Position numbers and translations under genes: made by a program | Notes under the pieces: generated by a model | Seen by the model: only the letters and a program-made list of their open reading frames with translations | Told to the model about the DNA's origin: nothing | Databases searched by the model: none | Assembly (NCBI GenBank): GCA_965229335.1 | Contig: OZ245874.1 | Coordinates: 3,782,001-3,846,000, forward strand | Source: JAFKFH01 sp017307375 | GTDB lineage: Bacteria > Pseudomonadota > Alphaproteobacteria > Ferrovibrionales > Ferrovibrionaceae | Length of the DNA: 64,000 bases | Direction of reading: 5' to 3' | Part shown: positions 63,689 through 64,000 of the stretch, piece by piece | Layout of the letters: each line of letters starts with the position of its first letter | How positions within the stretch are numbered: position 1 is the stretch's first letter

Positions 63689-64000
63689 GATCGATCCTCG
63701 GACGGAACCGGCCGCCGGACGGTGCCACGGCGACCCAGACTGACGACCTGCCCGCGGCGGGCGATGGACAATACGGTACCCACTGAACCCCACATCACAC
63801 GTACTCGGCCTTCCAGGCATCATTGGCGATGCCCGGACCTTAACGTCCGGCCGCCCGCCAGCCTGTGACGCGGGACACGTACTGCCGCTGAATATCCCAA
63901 GGCAGCCGCCGGATACATCGCAAAAGACTGTCGTCGACCGTAAGGTCGCACTACTGGGGATTGTTGCAACGCCTGTGGCAGATCGCCGGTTATGATACAC
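63689..64000. other. 312 bases without a recognisable gene
   Basis: Upstream region of the minus-strand methyltransferase up to the window edge. No convincing frame, repeat or promoter consensus was found. It probably contains the promoter of the methyltransferase and the flank of a gene beyond the window. Confidence 0.5.

Noticed and set aside
63689..64000. Upstream extension of the terminal methyltransferase to the window edge
   Set aside because: The frame is open but its sequence has no coding character, and ATG 63688 has a good ribosome site.

Overview
The window is high-GC DNA (by eye roughly two thirds G+C) with densely packed operons, many ATGA/GTGA overlaps and few AT-rich gaps. Gene content (a Che3/Wsp-like chemosensory cluster with hybrid kinases, rhizobial-type inositol catabolism with an RpiR regulator, a split acyl-CoA carboxylase, Wzx/Wzy exopolysaccharide genes) suggests a free-living alphaproteobacterium, probably Rhodospirillales-like. 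Nothing here fixes the genus. I saw no rRNA, tRNA or CRISPR.

Layout. 1-10780 (+): chemosensory operon cheW(partial)-cheR-cheW-mcp-cheA-cheB followed by two multidomain histidine kinases. 10780-11824: an IS630-family element sitting in a CTAG that had formed the stop codons of two convergent genes. 11824-13956: a cysteine-desulfurase-like PLP enzyme and a LuxR-type regulator. 13960-20488: two divergent operons for degradation of a branched acyl-CoA (enoyl-CoA-reductase-type SDR and isovaleryl/citronellyl-type acyl-CoA dehydrogenase; biotin carboxylase, separate biotin carrier and carboxyltransferase), closed by a TetR regulator. 20572-24891: a small DUF883-like protein and an ABC importer. 24893-25981: a membrane protein of unknown function.

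26045-39289: an inositol locus. On the minus strand one operon runs iolC(+aldolase)-iolD-iolE-iolB-inositol monophosphatase-metallophosphodiesterase. Divergently there is an inositol dehydrogenase and an RpiR-type regulator, then a three-gene importer of the FbpABC/AfuABC type. Both phosphatase-like enzymes lack signal peptides, so their substrates must be cytoplasmic. The best reading is that a phosphorylated inositol compound (inositol phosphate or glycerophosphoinositol) is imported intact, dephosphorylated inside the cell and burned through the iol pathway. This is the most promising candidate system in the window.

39354-52666: accessory genes. They include a PPP-type phosphatase, an operon of three periplasmic-binding-like proteins with no transporter, an alanyl-tRNA editing protein, a methyltransferase, a GST, a MocR regulator facing repeated CATGCAA sites, and an amine/amino-acid oxidation group (family 5 binding protein, FAD oxidoreductase, cupin) with a GntR regulator that appears to carry two winged helices.

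52677-61564 (-): a Wzx/Wzy-type exopolysaccharide operon (flippase, polyprenyl-phosphate sugar transferase, GH18-like protein, Wzz fused to a degenerate tyrosine-kinase domain, Wza lipoprotein, WecG/TagA glycosyltransferase, Wzy-like protein). 61611-63688: a small secreted protein and two methyltransferases. The last 312 bases hold no recognisable gene.
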